Shown: positions 12,247 through 23,584, numbered from the stretch's first letter. The stretch: 64,000 nt of DNA from Sindora glabra (GCA_020226215.1 CM035233.1:34122027-34186026), one strand, 5' to 3'. A program made the numbers and translations. The notes: generated from the letters alone by a model not told the origin.

Positions 12247-13604
12247 TAGAATGATGTGATCCCGCAAATGCACGGGTTTAGTCAAGTTATAGTATAAAAG
12301 ATATCGTCTCCACAGGGATTGAATGTTGAATACTAACTGAATTTCGAGGTAAATTATCTAGGTGTACCGATTGATATTGTGAATTAAAGGTAAAATGCAA
12401 AACAGAGCTTAGTTATTAAAAAGATTTAATTCAAACGAGATGAAAGCGTACTCAGCTTTAGGGTTCCCTTATACATTTCATTATGGAATGAAGATAATCC
12501 TCTAACTTAGTTTACTGTTAATTTAGATTGCTGGATTACCAAAAATAAGCTATACCTCATTGCAAGGCTACTAGCTACTAACCAAAAGATTAAGTGCCCA
12601 GAATTTCTCTAGTAATCACTCATCTAGGTTGCATTAACATTGCTTTAGAATCCATTATTAGATATTTCATCCTGTGCAAAAGAATCCAATTAGCTTAATT
12701 CCTAAGTCTAATTGATATTCCCAATGATCATGCAAGGTCCAATTAATTAATTAGTCATTCCAACCTAGAATTAACTAATCTATCACACAAATCCAATATT
12801 CTAGAAGTATTGAACTGTTGAAATACAAAATAGTATAATCAAATCATAAATCAATAGTAAATCTAGCTAGATTATATAAAAATTAAATCCATAAATCCAT
12901 GAACAAGTTTACCCCTAGTTGAGTACTAGGGTTTAGTGTGAAGTCATTACACAACTAGCAGAAAACCAGAAAACAGAGAGGGAAATCAAACAAATCATGA
13001 AGCTCTACAAATTCCTTGCTTGAATCCACGGTTAGCAGTTGCCCTTGGTGAGTTTGGGTCTTTCCTAGGGTTTCTACTCACGGCTCCTCTTTCAAATTTT
13101 CGGTTCTCCTCCTCCTTTTTCTTGATTTTTTGCCCAAAACTTATACAGGTAATGTACACGGGGTATGACATGGCCCGTGTTGTACCCCGTATTTCTCTGC
13201 GAAGGTTGAGCAGCATGATACACGGGGTATGACACTTCCTGTGTTTACTTGTGAAGTGTCAGACAGTATGGTACACGGGGTATGACACGTCCCGTGTTCA
13301 ATCCCGTATTCTTCTGTGAGCAGCTCAGTGAAGCTTCGAAGCATTCCAGAAAGAAACATGGCCTTCCACACGGGGTTCCCATACCTCGTGTTCTTTGTCA
13401 GGTGAGCAACTTTGCTTCGATTCTTCACAATTTGCACGATTTTGACTCCGGATCCTTTTCTAATGCTCAAATATGTCACTTCAAAACTTGAAAACAAAAT
13501 ATTGAGCATCTAAGTATCTTTTTTCAATTAATTTGCACAAGATACTAAGTAAATGAGTGATGAAACACATAAAATTTAAATGCAATTGTGCTTTTATCAT
13601 AGAA
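12247..13604. mobile_element. Solo LTR (copy 1) with 5-bp target duplication TAGAA
   Basis: The LTR runs 12252-13599, starts TGATGTGATCCCGC and ends TTTATCA. It is flanked by perfect TAGAA duplications at 12247-12251 and 13600-13604. A second copy of the same family lies at 55998-57331 with its own, different duplication, which confirms both boundaries. The near-start block 'gtcaagttatagtataaaag' followed by 'atatcgt..acagggattga' is typical of several plant gypsy LTRs. No internal region is present, so this is what unequal recombination between two LTRs leaves behind. It interrupts the coding relic that spans 11.7-14.2 kb. Short open frames within it are not genes. Confidence 0.9.
13155..13395. 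repeat. Four-unit CACGGGG array inside solo LTR 1
   Basis: Units starting 'tacacggggtatgaca' lie near 13155, 13219 and 13272, with a related 'cacacggggttccc' unit near 13368. Each begins with CACGGGG and is followed 10-30 bases later by a CCCGTGT or CCTCGTGT complement, so each can pair with itself. This is the most GC- and CpG-rich DNA in the neighbourhood. The second copy of the LTR (56940-57125) carries only three units. Confidence 0.75.
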
Positions 13605-13699
13605 CTACAAGGTTCTTGTTTTCTTTTAAATCACAAGACATTAAGAATTAAATATTACTAAGTTAATTAGAGGATTTGCTCGAAATACATTGAATGGTG

Positions 13700-14230
13700 G
13701 ATTACTAAAAACTTATTTCTTTGGTGCTATTTGACCTTGATTTAAACAAAAAGAGATAAGAGGCAAAGATTGTCTCATTGGGCATGCTTGGAATTCGTGC
13801 ATATAAAAATTTCAAGAAATAGTTATAAAGACAAGAAAAATGCAAAAAAAAAAAAGAAGATTCTATTGAACTTTGATGAATATGAGTACAATCTCTAATT
13901 TGTTTATAATTCTTGAAAAAATATAAAAAAATCCTTTGATTATTCTCTTTAATGGATTTTAACCAAGGGCTTTGAGAAGCTTGATCTTGGATCAAACAGT
14001 TGAATTTTAGCTTTAAACTAGGGCTTGAAGTAGCTTGATCTTAGCTTAAAGTTTGAACAGTTGGCTTTAACATGGGGCTTGAAGAAACTTGATCTCTAAT
14101 TAAAGATTGAACCTTTATAGAAATTTCATTCTTGAAAAGATTTAGGAACTTGAATGTTGTTAAAGTTTTCATCTTGGAATGGATATTCTTAATGAAATTT
14201 GAAGATTTAAAATGTTTTGATCTTTATTGG
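13700..14230 (-). pseudogene. Unrecognised coding relic with 18-residue tandem repeat (upstream part)
   Basis: From an in-frame ATG near 14180 the minus strand reads MKTLTTFKFLNLFKNEIS and stays open, apart from one stop, down to about 13840. It contains three 54-bp direct repeats (13967-14020, 14021-14074, 14075-14128) encoding DQVSSSPMLK, DQATSSPSLK and DQASQSPWLK variants. A period of 54 bp is exactly 18 codons and keeps frame, which supports former coding. After the last repeat it reads SIKENNQRIFLYFFKNYK. I do not recognise the protein. With the solo LTR removed, this strand runs on into the relic at 11728-12190. Confidence 0.45.
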
Positions 14231-14234
14231 TAGA

Positions 14235-15383
14235 GCTATAGGAGAGATTTAAAGCTTCACATCTCTTCATCTAACAACTTGTTAACATAAATTGCATAAA
14301 TAAGCTCTTTATTTGTAAAGCTACTAATAGGTACTTAGATATTAGCTTATTGCCTTCTAATTTATTGAAAATATAATTATTTTATTAGTTGAGATGATGT
14401 ACTACAACACATGACAATTTCTTATTCATCAATTGACATTGTTAATACATTACTTTACTTTAATTAGTTCACTTATGTCATCATATATGCATGGCATAAT
14501 TTAATTTGTCATCCAACATATTATGAGCCTACTTATTTTCTACATGGAATTTTAAGTCTTTAGTAAATAACTTTTTTTATTAGGTATAATTTTTAAGTGA
14601 AAATTAAATAGATTAATTTTATTCGTCTACAAAATGATGTGACTTTAATCTTGCCTTTCAATCTTTAATCTTTAGCTGTTCTATTATGCAGGGTTAAAGT
14701 TTAAAAACGTAAGTAAGATGATAACTTTAGAAATTATTAAATTAAAATTATTCAATCATAATTGTTTATTTTTTAATTGATGTGAATAATAAACTTAATA
14801 ATTTTTGGATTTATAATTTCTAGGATGGTCATACTAAAATTTAAATTTCTAAAAAAAATCATGCAATTTACATATAGCTTATATTTCTCCAAGATTTATC
14901 GAAGTCTTCCTCTTCCCATTATTTTGTGCCTTTCAACAAGTCAAAATGATCTATATAGAGAAGAACATGCCTTTTTTTCCTAAGTAATTTAGAATTTTCA
15001 TACTTGAATAATTTTCCAAACTTGCTTTAAAATTTTCTTCTTTGCTTCCTTATCTCTTCCTTTCATTCCTTCTTGTCACTAAAGCTTTATTTTCCTCCAC
15101 TATATTTTACTTGTTTTATCCTCCACCTCTTTCTTCCTTTTTTTTTCTCAATTTACTTTTCTTTTCCTTAATTTTTGCTATCCTTTTTTTATCAAAAAAG
15201 TGAAATAAAATTCCCCTCCTTATTCCTTTTTACTTGTGATCAAGTAAAGGAATAAAAATTAATAATAATAATAAATAGTTTTAATTCAAGAAAAAAGGAT
15301 CATAATTTACTAATTTATTCTATATTAAAAATCAATTATATATAAAATTATTGAACGTTATTAAAATAATAGGATAAAATTTG

Positions 15384-15385
<2 letters not shown>
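14235..15385. other. Intergenic DNA, nothing recognised
   Basis: The stretch is AT-rich with pyrimidine-rich runs around 15000-15230. No coding frame, LTR end or inverted repeat was recognised. Confidence 0.5.

Positions 15386-15435
<50 letters not shown>
15386..15435. repeat. (AT)n microsatellite
   Basis: An uninterrupted AT dinucleotide tract of about 50 bases. Confidence 0.95.
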
Positions 15436-15438
<3 letters not shown>

Positions 15439-15731
15439 TGATATTTTTTTTAAACAACAGCTAAATATATAATTTAAAAAAAGTCTCACTAAAACCAGAT
15501 ATAAAAGAGAATAGAGAGTGAAAAAGAACCACATTTTGAGCGATGGATTTGATTACATCCATATTTAAAAAATTAGGAAACCATTATGAAGCTACAAAGT
15601 GCAACAACATATTACATTCATAGAAAGAGAGAAAATGCATTGTTTCTAATTTAGTATTAACTTCTTATTAATATTACTAAGAAGGTTAATTTTATAATCA
15701 AATTTTTTAATACTATCATATTACATATATT

Positions 15732-16428
15732 TAAGGCCTTATTTAACATACTGTATAGTATAGAATAACAACTATTAGATAGTATAGTATAATATTATAT
15801 AGGAAAAGATGGTATACTATACAATGTTTGATTTGTAATAGCATAAGATCAATATTTATATAAAATTATCCTATTTTATGTTAGTTGTCATGTTTTATAA
15901 GAATATCTAGGTTTAGTTGAAATAAATAATTTGATAAAAATATACATGAGAGAAAAGAGAGAGGGATAAAAAGAGAATTTTTAATAAATGAGAGAAATTA
16001 TTTTTTTCTAATGAATAACAAAGATAAGGACAAAAATGAGTTTTTTCAATTATAATAATTTAGAATTTATTTTAATGTTATAATATCACCCTTCATCCTT
16101 TCTTTCAAAGAGTGGATAATCTTATGCAAAACTAGATATATAAGAGGAGACTTTCAAATAAATTATATAATTCATTTGAAATTCCTAAACATATGTGTAA
16201 GCTCCAACTGTATAGTTTACCCAATACTATTGGATCTTATACAATATGGCAAATAAAATCTCAATAATGAACATATAAATATAAATTTATACTATCAACT
16301 TACTTATATAGTTATTTATAAAACATTTGATAGTATTATATTTTATTCTATTACTATCTAATACTATACTATTATGTTTGTCTATCCTATCTTATACTAT
16401 ACTATCATGTCCTCCAAACATAACCTAA
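15732..16428. mobile_element. Tourist-like (PIF/Harbinger) MITE, TAA target duplication
   Basis: The element runs 15735-16425 (691 bp), opening GGCCTTATTTAACATAC. On the reverse complement its far end opens GGTTATGTTTGGAGGACA. Both ends continue into 'tagtatagtata' and 'attagatagta' blocks in matching order, so the terminal regions are imperfect inverted repeats of more than 60 bp. TAA flanks both sides (15732-15734 and 16426-16428), the target length and type of PIF/Harbinger elements. There is no transposase frame, so it is non-autonomous. The inverted arms are rich in the TAGTATAGTATA motif. Confidence 0.65.
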
Positions 16429-16429
16429 G

Positions 16430-17035
16430 AGAACCTCTGATTTATTTTTTTATTCTTTTAATTTATTTCCCATTAAGATTTAATTTTGAAAGAAATTCTT
16501 AATTTATTTATATTTTTCCTTCTTATTTTAGATCCTCAATAAGTGCACATTATTTGATTTTTCCTAGATTTTCTTTCCAAAAATTTTTATTCTCCCTTTT
16601 TCCAATTTCAAATTAGTATCTACTTCTTCAAATAATAAAAATTTAATATTTTTTCACATAATAAAACATTCAATTTATAATTTTTTCAATAGTAAATATA
16701 TAGTATATGCATTTGTTTAATTTTATTGGTGATTTACATTTATTTAATTTTTAGGTTTTTGTAAGTACCAAAAAATTTAAGAAAAAAGCTCATTCAATGA
16801 ATGTATAACTTAATTTCCTTGTATCAATATTGTAACAATTTTTTAATTAAATTTGCATTATTAACAATAATGTAAATGCATGATTAAAGTATTATTACAA
16901 ATTAATCTTATACTTGACTTTGAATTAGTTACTAAGGTTTAAGAATATCATAGTACAATAATTAATTTAAAGTTATTTTAATATATTAATCATCTTTCAT
17001 AACCTTGAATATATTAAAATAAAATATTTTTTACA
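16430..17035. other. AT-rich intergenic DNA, nothing recognised
   Basis: No frame, tandem array or element boundary is visible between the MITE and the LARD-like element. Confidence 0.5.
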
Positions 17036-17037
17036 AC

Positions 17038-20000
17038 TATCACGACCCAACTCTGATCGTGATTGGCGTTGAATCTCGATAATTGTTTTCCATAAGTGCT
17101 AATAATTTTTATGCTTTCCATCTAATGAGAGTTTCTAAATTCTAAAAGGACTTAAAAATTTATTTTAAAATTTTTGTAAAAAAATAGATAGTCTCCCTTA
17201 TTTTTAGACATTTCTTGAAAGCCACACATCTTTTAATATTAAAACCTATATTATTTCCAAATACAATAGCATTAAACACCCATAGTATAGTGTAATTTTA
17301 CATTTATACATATCATGTAATTCAACAATTCTTTATTGAATACCAATTCTAATCCAATTGAAACCTAATAGTCAAAATCTTTTCATAAGGCAGTCTTGGA
17401 TCTCTACAGATGCAACAAGCTTAAATTCACTTATTTTAATCTAAAAATATTGAAATAAAACAAAATGAGTTATAGAAACCCAGTAAGCATGTATCTACCT
17501 ATTGATTCTCAATTCAAGCATACTAACTAATCGCATGCTATCTAATCATTTGATAAGAAAGATAAATGTAATTCTAACTTCTTGATTTCTAAATGTGTAA
17601 AACCTAGCCTCACACGAAATATTAACCTGCACATAACTTAAATTCTATATTTCATATCATAAATTATAATAATTTCAATTTTCCAATAGTACATAGCCTT
17701 ATAATCAAATGATAGATTACCCATTTAGGGCAAACATCATAATCACTAATAACCATTTAGGCTTTAACACCAATAAATCATTTCAATCAAATCCATTGTA
17801 ATGTTCAATCATAGATGTTTCCTAGTATCACACATCCAGTCCTAGTAAACATTTGTGTAGCCTTTTCTTGGCTTTCAAATTGATATTATATTGTTCCTCA
17901 ATAGCTCACTGGGAATTTCCCATCCGACTTTTTGATCAATTTTATATCTTTTACAATTGTTTGCCATGAATTTACCATTCAGTTTCCATATCATAGAATG
18001 ATTTATAACATTTCATCGCAAAGTCACAATTTCATCATTAGACAATACAAAGGACATAGCAATATATGCATGAGTATATGATAATGCCGTTATGTTCTCT
18101 TATATGGCTATAACATATAGATACCATTGTATTCAAACACAATCTATCAATAATTAGAGACACCACTATCACATTTTCATTGTGCACTTTGATCTAATAG
18201 TATTTTCTCGATATACCATACTACTAAGTTTACACATGAATATAATTATATATATATATGTACAAGAATAGAGAATCAGTACTATTAATAAGATAAATAC
18301 ATTTCATAACATTTATATCATATTTTATTTAGATAAAAGTTTGGTGGTGAGATATATACTCACCTGGTGGGATGCATTCATAATAAGATCTTAGAGTGGA
18401 TCATTCTTGTCTTTCTCTTATCCATCCTAGTTCACCATGTATAGTAATAATATTATGAATACAAAAATACTATTTATTTTTTCTTTTCAAGCATTACAGA
18501 TCCAAGTTCCAAATCATAATAGAATGGCATTTCTTATTATCAACTTCTTAGATTTCATAATATAAACTTTTGCAGTCAAACACCACATTTTAAAGTTCTA
18601 CTTAGATCAACTTAGAATGTCAAATATTAACTTTTATATCATAAAAGTATTCTAAAGTCTCAATTTATTATTTTATCAATGTTATATTATTTATTCAAAT
18701 ATGCAATGAGAGTTTTAGAATAGAACATGAAACAATTGAAATAATAAATCCTCATGCTATGAAAATATCATATTCATATCATTCTAACATTTTACAACAT
18801 AAAAATTGTATATTTCTCATATATCACCATATATATGAAAATACTTGAAAGAATGGTTTTTCTAAAATATACAATTACCACTGAAGACATTATATAACAT
18901 TCTAAAATAATTCTATTCATGTTGATTAGATATTTTACAATATAAAAATCATATACTCAAATATTCATAAAATGGATTTATCTTAACCATGCATAAATTT
19001 ATCATCATAATAGAATACAATACTCAATTTTTGTTTTAATCATTTTATTTTAGCATTTCATGTCATAAAATCCTCATGTTTCAAAGCCACTGTTGTGTAT
19101 TGAAATTTATTCACAACATGATTTTCTAAGATATATATAAGCACTATTAACAGTATTGTAGTATGATACTTTGGAGTAGCTCTATATAATACTCTAGATT
19201 AGTTCTATTTATATTATTTAAACACTTGATAGTATAAAATACACACATCTAAATACATTTTTATAAGTATCATCAAATATTCAAAATACCCATAACTAAT
19301 TTCCTTTTTAAATCGTACTTAAATCTGACACTCCATAAATATATATTTTATTCATCTCATTTTTAACACTTTCCATTATAAAAGTTATATTTATTTTATT
19401 TTTTTATTCTTCTTTTTGTTTCATATAGTAAGCAGACAAAATGGCAAGATGAAATCCGAATTAGAACATGGATGCGAATCAACGGATTACAACAAGCAAT
19501 ACGAAACAAGACTAAGCTTGGATTAAATATTGGCAGACTTTAGGCAAACAGCTCTAATGCAACGCTTAAGGACAAAAATAGAATTAAAGGCAAACAATAA
19601 CAGTAATGAAATCTGCAATTGGAATCAGAACAATACACAAACAAACTTGAAAATAAAATAGAAATGACACCTCATAAGGGGCCACTGGAAGCTTGTTGGC
19701 CCATCAAAATCGAAGAAAGGCAGCATTTTTTTTTTTTTTTTGTTCCTTAAACTTGATGCAATTGAGGAAGCATGCCGGAGGTTGGATGATCATTGCTGGC
19801 CAGAGATCGTGAGACCTACAGCTCTATGCAGCTCTCTTGCATGCCGCTAACCTCCTCGCTTATCGGGCATTACGATCGCAGCGTAGCAGTAGTGGTAAGC
19901 TGCTATTCGACTAAGAAAACGAGCTTCCATGGCAGCTGTGCTTGGCCAATGGGAGAAGGCACAAACCAAATGAAGAGGTTGGCTAATGGAAGGAAGAAGA

Positions 20001-20556
20001 AAAGGGAAGAGAGGAGAGACAGAGAAGAGAAGGCAGTGGAGTTGGGAATCAGAGAGCCTTATGGTAAGTGGAAAGAGAGAGACGCAAGTTAGTAAAAATA
20101 AAAGAAATGCTACTCTGCATGTGCTGACTTAACAAATAAAAGGAAGGAGAGAAATGAATAAAATCAGAAAATTTATTTATCTATTTATTTATTATTTTAA
20201 AAGTGCCAAAATAATTATTTCGAATTCCCAAAATTCTAAAAAATAATATATCACATACACAAATTATTTCTTAAATCTTTGCACTCCTACTTACTAAAAA
20301 TTAATTTCTTAACTTATAAGAAAATTTCTTATAAAATTATTTTAATCAAATCTTACATCAAATATCATCATAAAATAAATATATTTTAAAGATTATCAAC
20401 AATATTGTTTTAATATTCCAAAATCCTTTAAAAAAAGAAATTCAAAAAAAAATTTTCAACCAAATAAATATTAAATAAAAATAAATAATCATAATTATTG
20501 AAATTTATAAAAATTTGATTTGGGATATTAAATCAATGGTAATTCAAATCACGACA
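17038..20556. mobile_element. Long LTR/LARD-like element
   Basis: The stretch opens 'tatcacgacccaactctgat' with 'cgtgattggcgttgaat' and closes 'attcaaatcacgaca', the usual outer motifs of a widespread plant LTR or large retrotransposon derivative. Internal landmarks of that class appear in order: 'aaacccagtaagcatgta' (17477), 'gggaatttcccatccgact' (17910), 'actcacctggtgggatgca' (18358), and a GC-richer block ending in 'aaagtgccaaaataattatt' (20200). No gag-pol frame is present. A 100-codon open frame at 19793-20092 lies in the GC-richer block and looks like element-internal sequence. Clean target duplications were not found, so the ends are approximate. The class is recalled from similar plant repeats and could not be searched. 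Confidence 0.5.
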
Positions 20557-20559
20557 ATC

Positions 20560-21140
20560 TTACACCCAATTTTCATACAATATATAGCAATGAAAAGCAC
20601 AGTATTTTCTAAGGGAAAATTGCTAAGATTTTTTCTAAACCCATGGGGTACTTGAAAGCCCACTTAGAAAGTCTTGCTCTTTTTCCTTCACATGCATTTA
20701 ACAAAAACATAAAGAAAATTTATCCTTTACTAATTAAAATATATTTGGACAATAAGGGTATATAAATATGTCTAATATATAAAAATAAATTTAAAATCAT
20801 AAATTATATAAGTGAGGTAAAAAGGTTATTAAATATAAACTCAATATTGGTATTTATTAGTTTCAATCTCTTATCATACCCTTCATAAAATTTACAAATA
20901 GTATTGTGTGAAAAAATAAATTAATATATTTTAATTTAATGATTTAATAAGAATTTAAATGAATATTGTAATTTAATAACATACATGAATTCTTTTAATC
21001 AACCTATGAATATCTTATAGTGAAATGTGTGTGGATGATTTTTGTTTGAACATGCATGAAAGAAAACCAAGTAAAATGGTGATGCATGTTTTGGCCCTTA
21101 GAAAAAACATAAGAAAAAAAAAATATGAGCTTTTACTTCT
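20560..21140. other. AT-rich intergenic DNA, nothing recognised
   Basis: No element ends, coding frames or tandem arrays were recognised here. Confidence 0.5.
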
Positions 21141-21145
21141 TGCAA

Positions 21146-21720
21146 CAACTACAGAAATGCAAATAAATATGGCAACATAGATGTCAACTAAAGGTAAGAC
21201 TAACGTCTATGTTGCAACAACTTTTGAAATTATAAGAATTTTTAAAATACTAGTTATGAAAATGTTTTAGATGTTAGTTTTTAAAGTTATTGACATTTAA
21301 ATAAAGCTTTTGATATTGGTTTTTCATGTAATTGTCATCTAAAGGTATTACAAAAGTCAAGTTAGGGAAAGCATAATGTTTTCACACTAATTTTTTACTT
21401 AACTAACGTCTAAAAGTATTGCATTTAAAGGTTGTTAGGAAAATGAGAAAACTACACATGTTAGTTTATACAATATCCATTGTCTAATGGTATTGCAAAA
21501 CAAGACATCAATATGTTAATTTTTGGACTAAACAATGTCAAAAGTTATGATAAATACAAGGTTAAGGGGAAACATAAAAACTTAACATGTCAATTATTTA
21601 TGGAACCATTGTCTAAAGTCATTTCAAACATTTGGTTAGAAAATGTAAAAAGTTACATACCAATTTTTTGTTAAACAAGCATTGAAAGGTATAAGAATCA
21701 TGTTACACCTTCTTTAGAAT
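21146..21720 (+). mobile_element. Possible CACTA (En/Spm) terminal and subterminal region
   Basis: The stretch opens CAACTACAGAAATGCAAATA, close to the CACTACAGAAA terminus of CACTA elements with one extra A. It runs into 'acatagatgtcaactaaagg' then 'taagactaacgtctatgtt', a small inverted pair. After this come several degenerate copies of a unit built on 'aacgtctaaaggtattgcaa' and 'gttaggaaaa' spaced roughly 80-100 bp, as in CACTA subterminal repeats. No transposase or opposite terminus was found, so only one end is claimed. Confidence 0.4.
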
Positions 21721-21729
21721 TCTAGAAAT

Positions 21730-23584
21730 TTATTGCATAAGGAGAATAACTAAATAATCCTAATAGTAAAAATAAAATAGATTTTGTATAAGAAATGGAT
21801 AAATTGTAATAAGGAAATGTTAATGTGGTATTGGGTAGAGTAAATTAATTTGTTGAATTGGATTTAAAAAGAAAACTTTGCATGAAACAAATAAGGAAAA
21901 ACTGGTAAAGTAAAAATATTAAAGATTATAAATGTTTAAAAGTGAGTATATGAGTATGTGAATATGGAGGAGATTTAAGGCATTTTCCCATTTTACTCTA
22001 GCATTATTCCTCACCCCCCTAAATAAGCAAACCTTTTATTTCTTCTCCAAAATGGAATTCTCCCACTTTTTCTATTCTTCAACTCTCTTATCAATTCACT
22101 GCCCACTTCATCATCTTATCTAAGCAAGTTAAGGGAACCAAATTTTTTAATTTCTCCTTACAATTAAGGTAAGATTTCCCTCCTTATTGAATTTCCTACT
22201 ATTCTTCTCTAAGGTTTGGTAGGATGAAGGAATTTTAACTCAAATATGGAAGCTTAAGCCTAACTTAAGAAAATTCTAACTTTTGCATGATTAGGGAAAG
22301 AAGTATTGAATCTAACCTCTTATTATTTCCTATATAGTAGATGAATGAATATTCTTTCAATTCTTTAACTTTCTCATTAGCCCACTTCCCACTTTATCAT
22401 ATTCTCTAAGCAAACTAAAGGAAATAAATTTCTTTAATTTCTCCTATAATCAAGGTAAAATTTCCCTCCTTGTTGAATTTCCCCCTTATTCTTCTTTAAT
22501 GCTTGGTAGGATGTGGAATTTTTACTTAAATAAGGAAGCTTAAGCCATAACTTAAGAAAAAATTAATTTTTATATGATTAAGGCCAATAAGTATTAAATC
22601 TAACCTCTTAACATATCCTCTATACTAGGTAAGTAAACATTCTAGTCTTGTTTTAAAAAGCTGGATTGGATTTAGTTAGTTTGAGTTTAAACCTTAGGTT
22701 TTTATGATTTCTTAAATAATGTATTGATTTGTGATTAATGATGAAAATGACATAAATGAAGTGTGGTAAAAGTGTATTAATGATTTGGCTAAGAATTATA
22801 GCGTAATAAATGAGTTCGATTAACATTAATGGCATATGAAGAGTATTTTTAAGTTTAAAATCTATAAAAATACCATACAATAATAAACTATATAGTTAAT
22901 TATTTCCTAAGAGCAACTTTTTGAAGAGCTATAGACAATTATGGATTGCAAAATTAGTTTTAAAAAACATGTAGTCACTTATATAGTTAATTATAGTTAA
23001 ATGACTTGCCCTCTAGATGATCATAATAAAGTATATAATTAATTACTTAATTGAATTTTCCTTTCTAGAGATCTATAGTTGACTATAACCTATATCCTGA
23101 GGGTTTATAATCAACTACATAGCACTAAGATTCCAGCTAAAGTTCCTTGTAGTCGATTACATAGTTAATTTTGATTTTTGTTTGAGATTGCATAATGGCT
23201 TATCCCTTGTGAGATTCTAAGAATTATGTTATAAAGAAAGGCCTTGAACATTAAAAGTTAGATGTTATTACATGTGATTATAATGTGATACTCAATGACA
23301 AAAATAAGAAGTGTGACCATGTAATGAGGCTTCAAAATGTTATGATGTGATATAAGTGTTTTGATGAGATAAATACATCAAAATCATGAGAAATATGATA
23401 AGGGAGATATGATACATGAGATATTCAAACACTAGATTTGAAAATAGTTATTGAAGGATAAGGTTGATCAGAAGGCACAAGGATAGGCTAGTGAGGGATA
23501 AAGCTAGATGAGAATCGCAAGGGGATTTACTTTCTTTCTTTATATGTTATTCTTCCGCATGGTATGATGTAATCATGATGTAGA
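21730..23584 (+). mobile_element. Probable gypsy 5' LTR, left part (resumes at 36059)
   Basis: This stretch ends where the copia element begins (23585). The DNA on the far side of the copia (36059-36668) runs straight into a gypsy-type primer-binding site and gag, so the two flanks are best read as one LTR of about 2.4 kb split by the insertion. A TATA-like 'ctaaataagc' near 22018 followed by a pyrimidine-rich leader (22025-22090) and a GTAAG-type donor (22168) would suit an LTR promoter and leader. It holds a 286-bp tandem duplication and a set of TAGTTAATTA-type dyads. The outer border is not fixed. Confidence 0.45.
22070..22645 (+). repeat. 286-bp tandem duplication, two diverged copies
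   Basis: Blocks recur at a shift of about 286 bases: 'ctaagcaagttaaggga' (22120) with 'ctaagcaaactaaagga' (22406), 'ggtaggatg' (22218) with the same word at 22505, and 'ggaagcttaagcc' in both copies. Each copy contains the pyrimidine-rich leader and a potential GTAAGAT or GTAAAAT donor. Confidence 0.8.

Noticed and set aside
13141..13509. 122-codon minus-strand frame containing repeated short motifs.
   Set aside because: It is the CACGGGG array of the solo LTR read in frame. The second LTR copy does not preserve it.
11728..14230. Possibility that the unrecognised relic is an endogenous plant pararetrovirus movement-protein region.
   Set aside because: I could not find a diagnostic motif, and no reverse transcriptase or coat zinc finger is adjacent. 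Left as unknown.
19793..20092. 99-codon frame with a basic, Arg/Lys/Glu-rich tail.
   Set aside because: It sits inside the LARD-like element, and the charged tail comes from a GA-rich tract. It does not resemble a known family.
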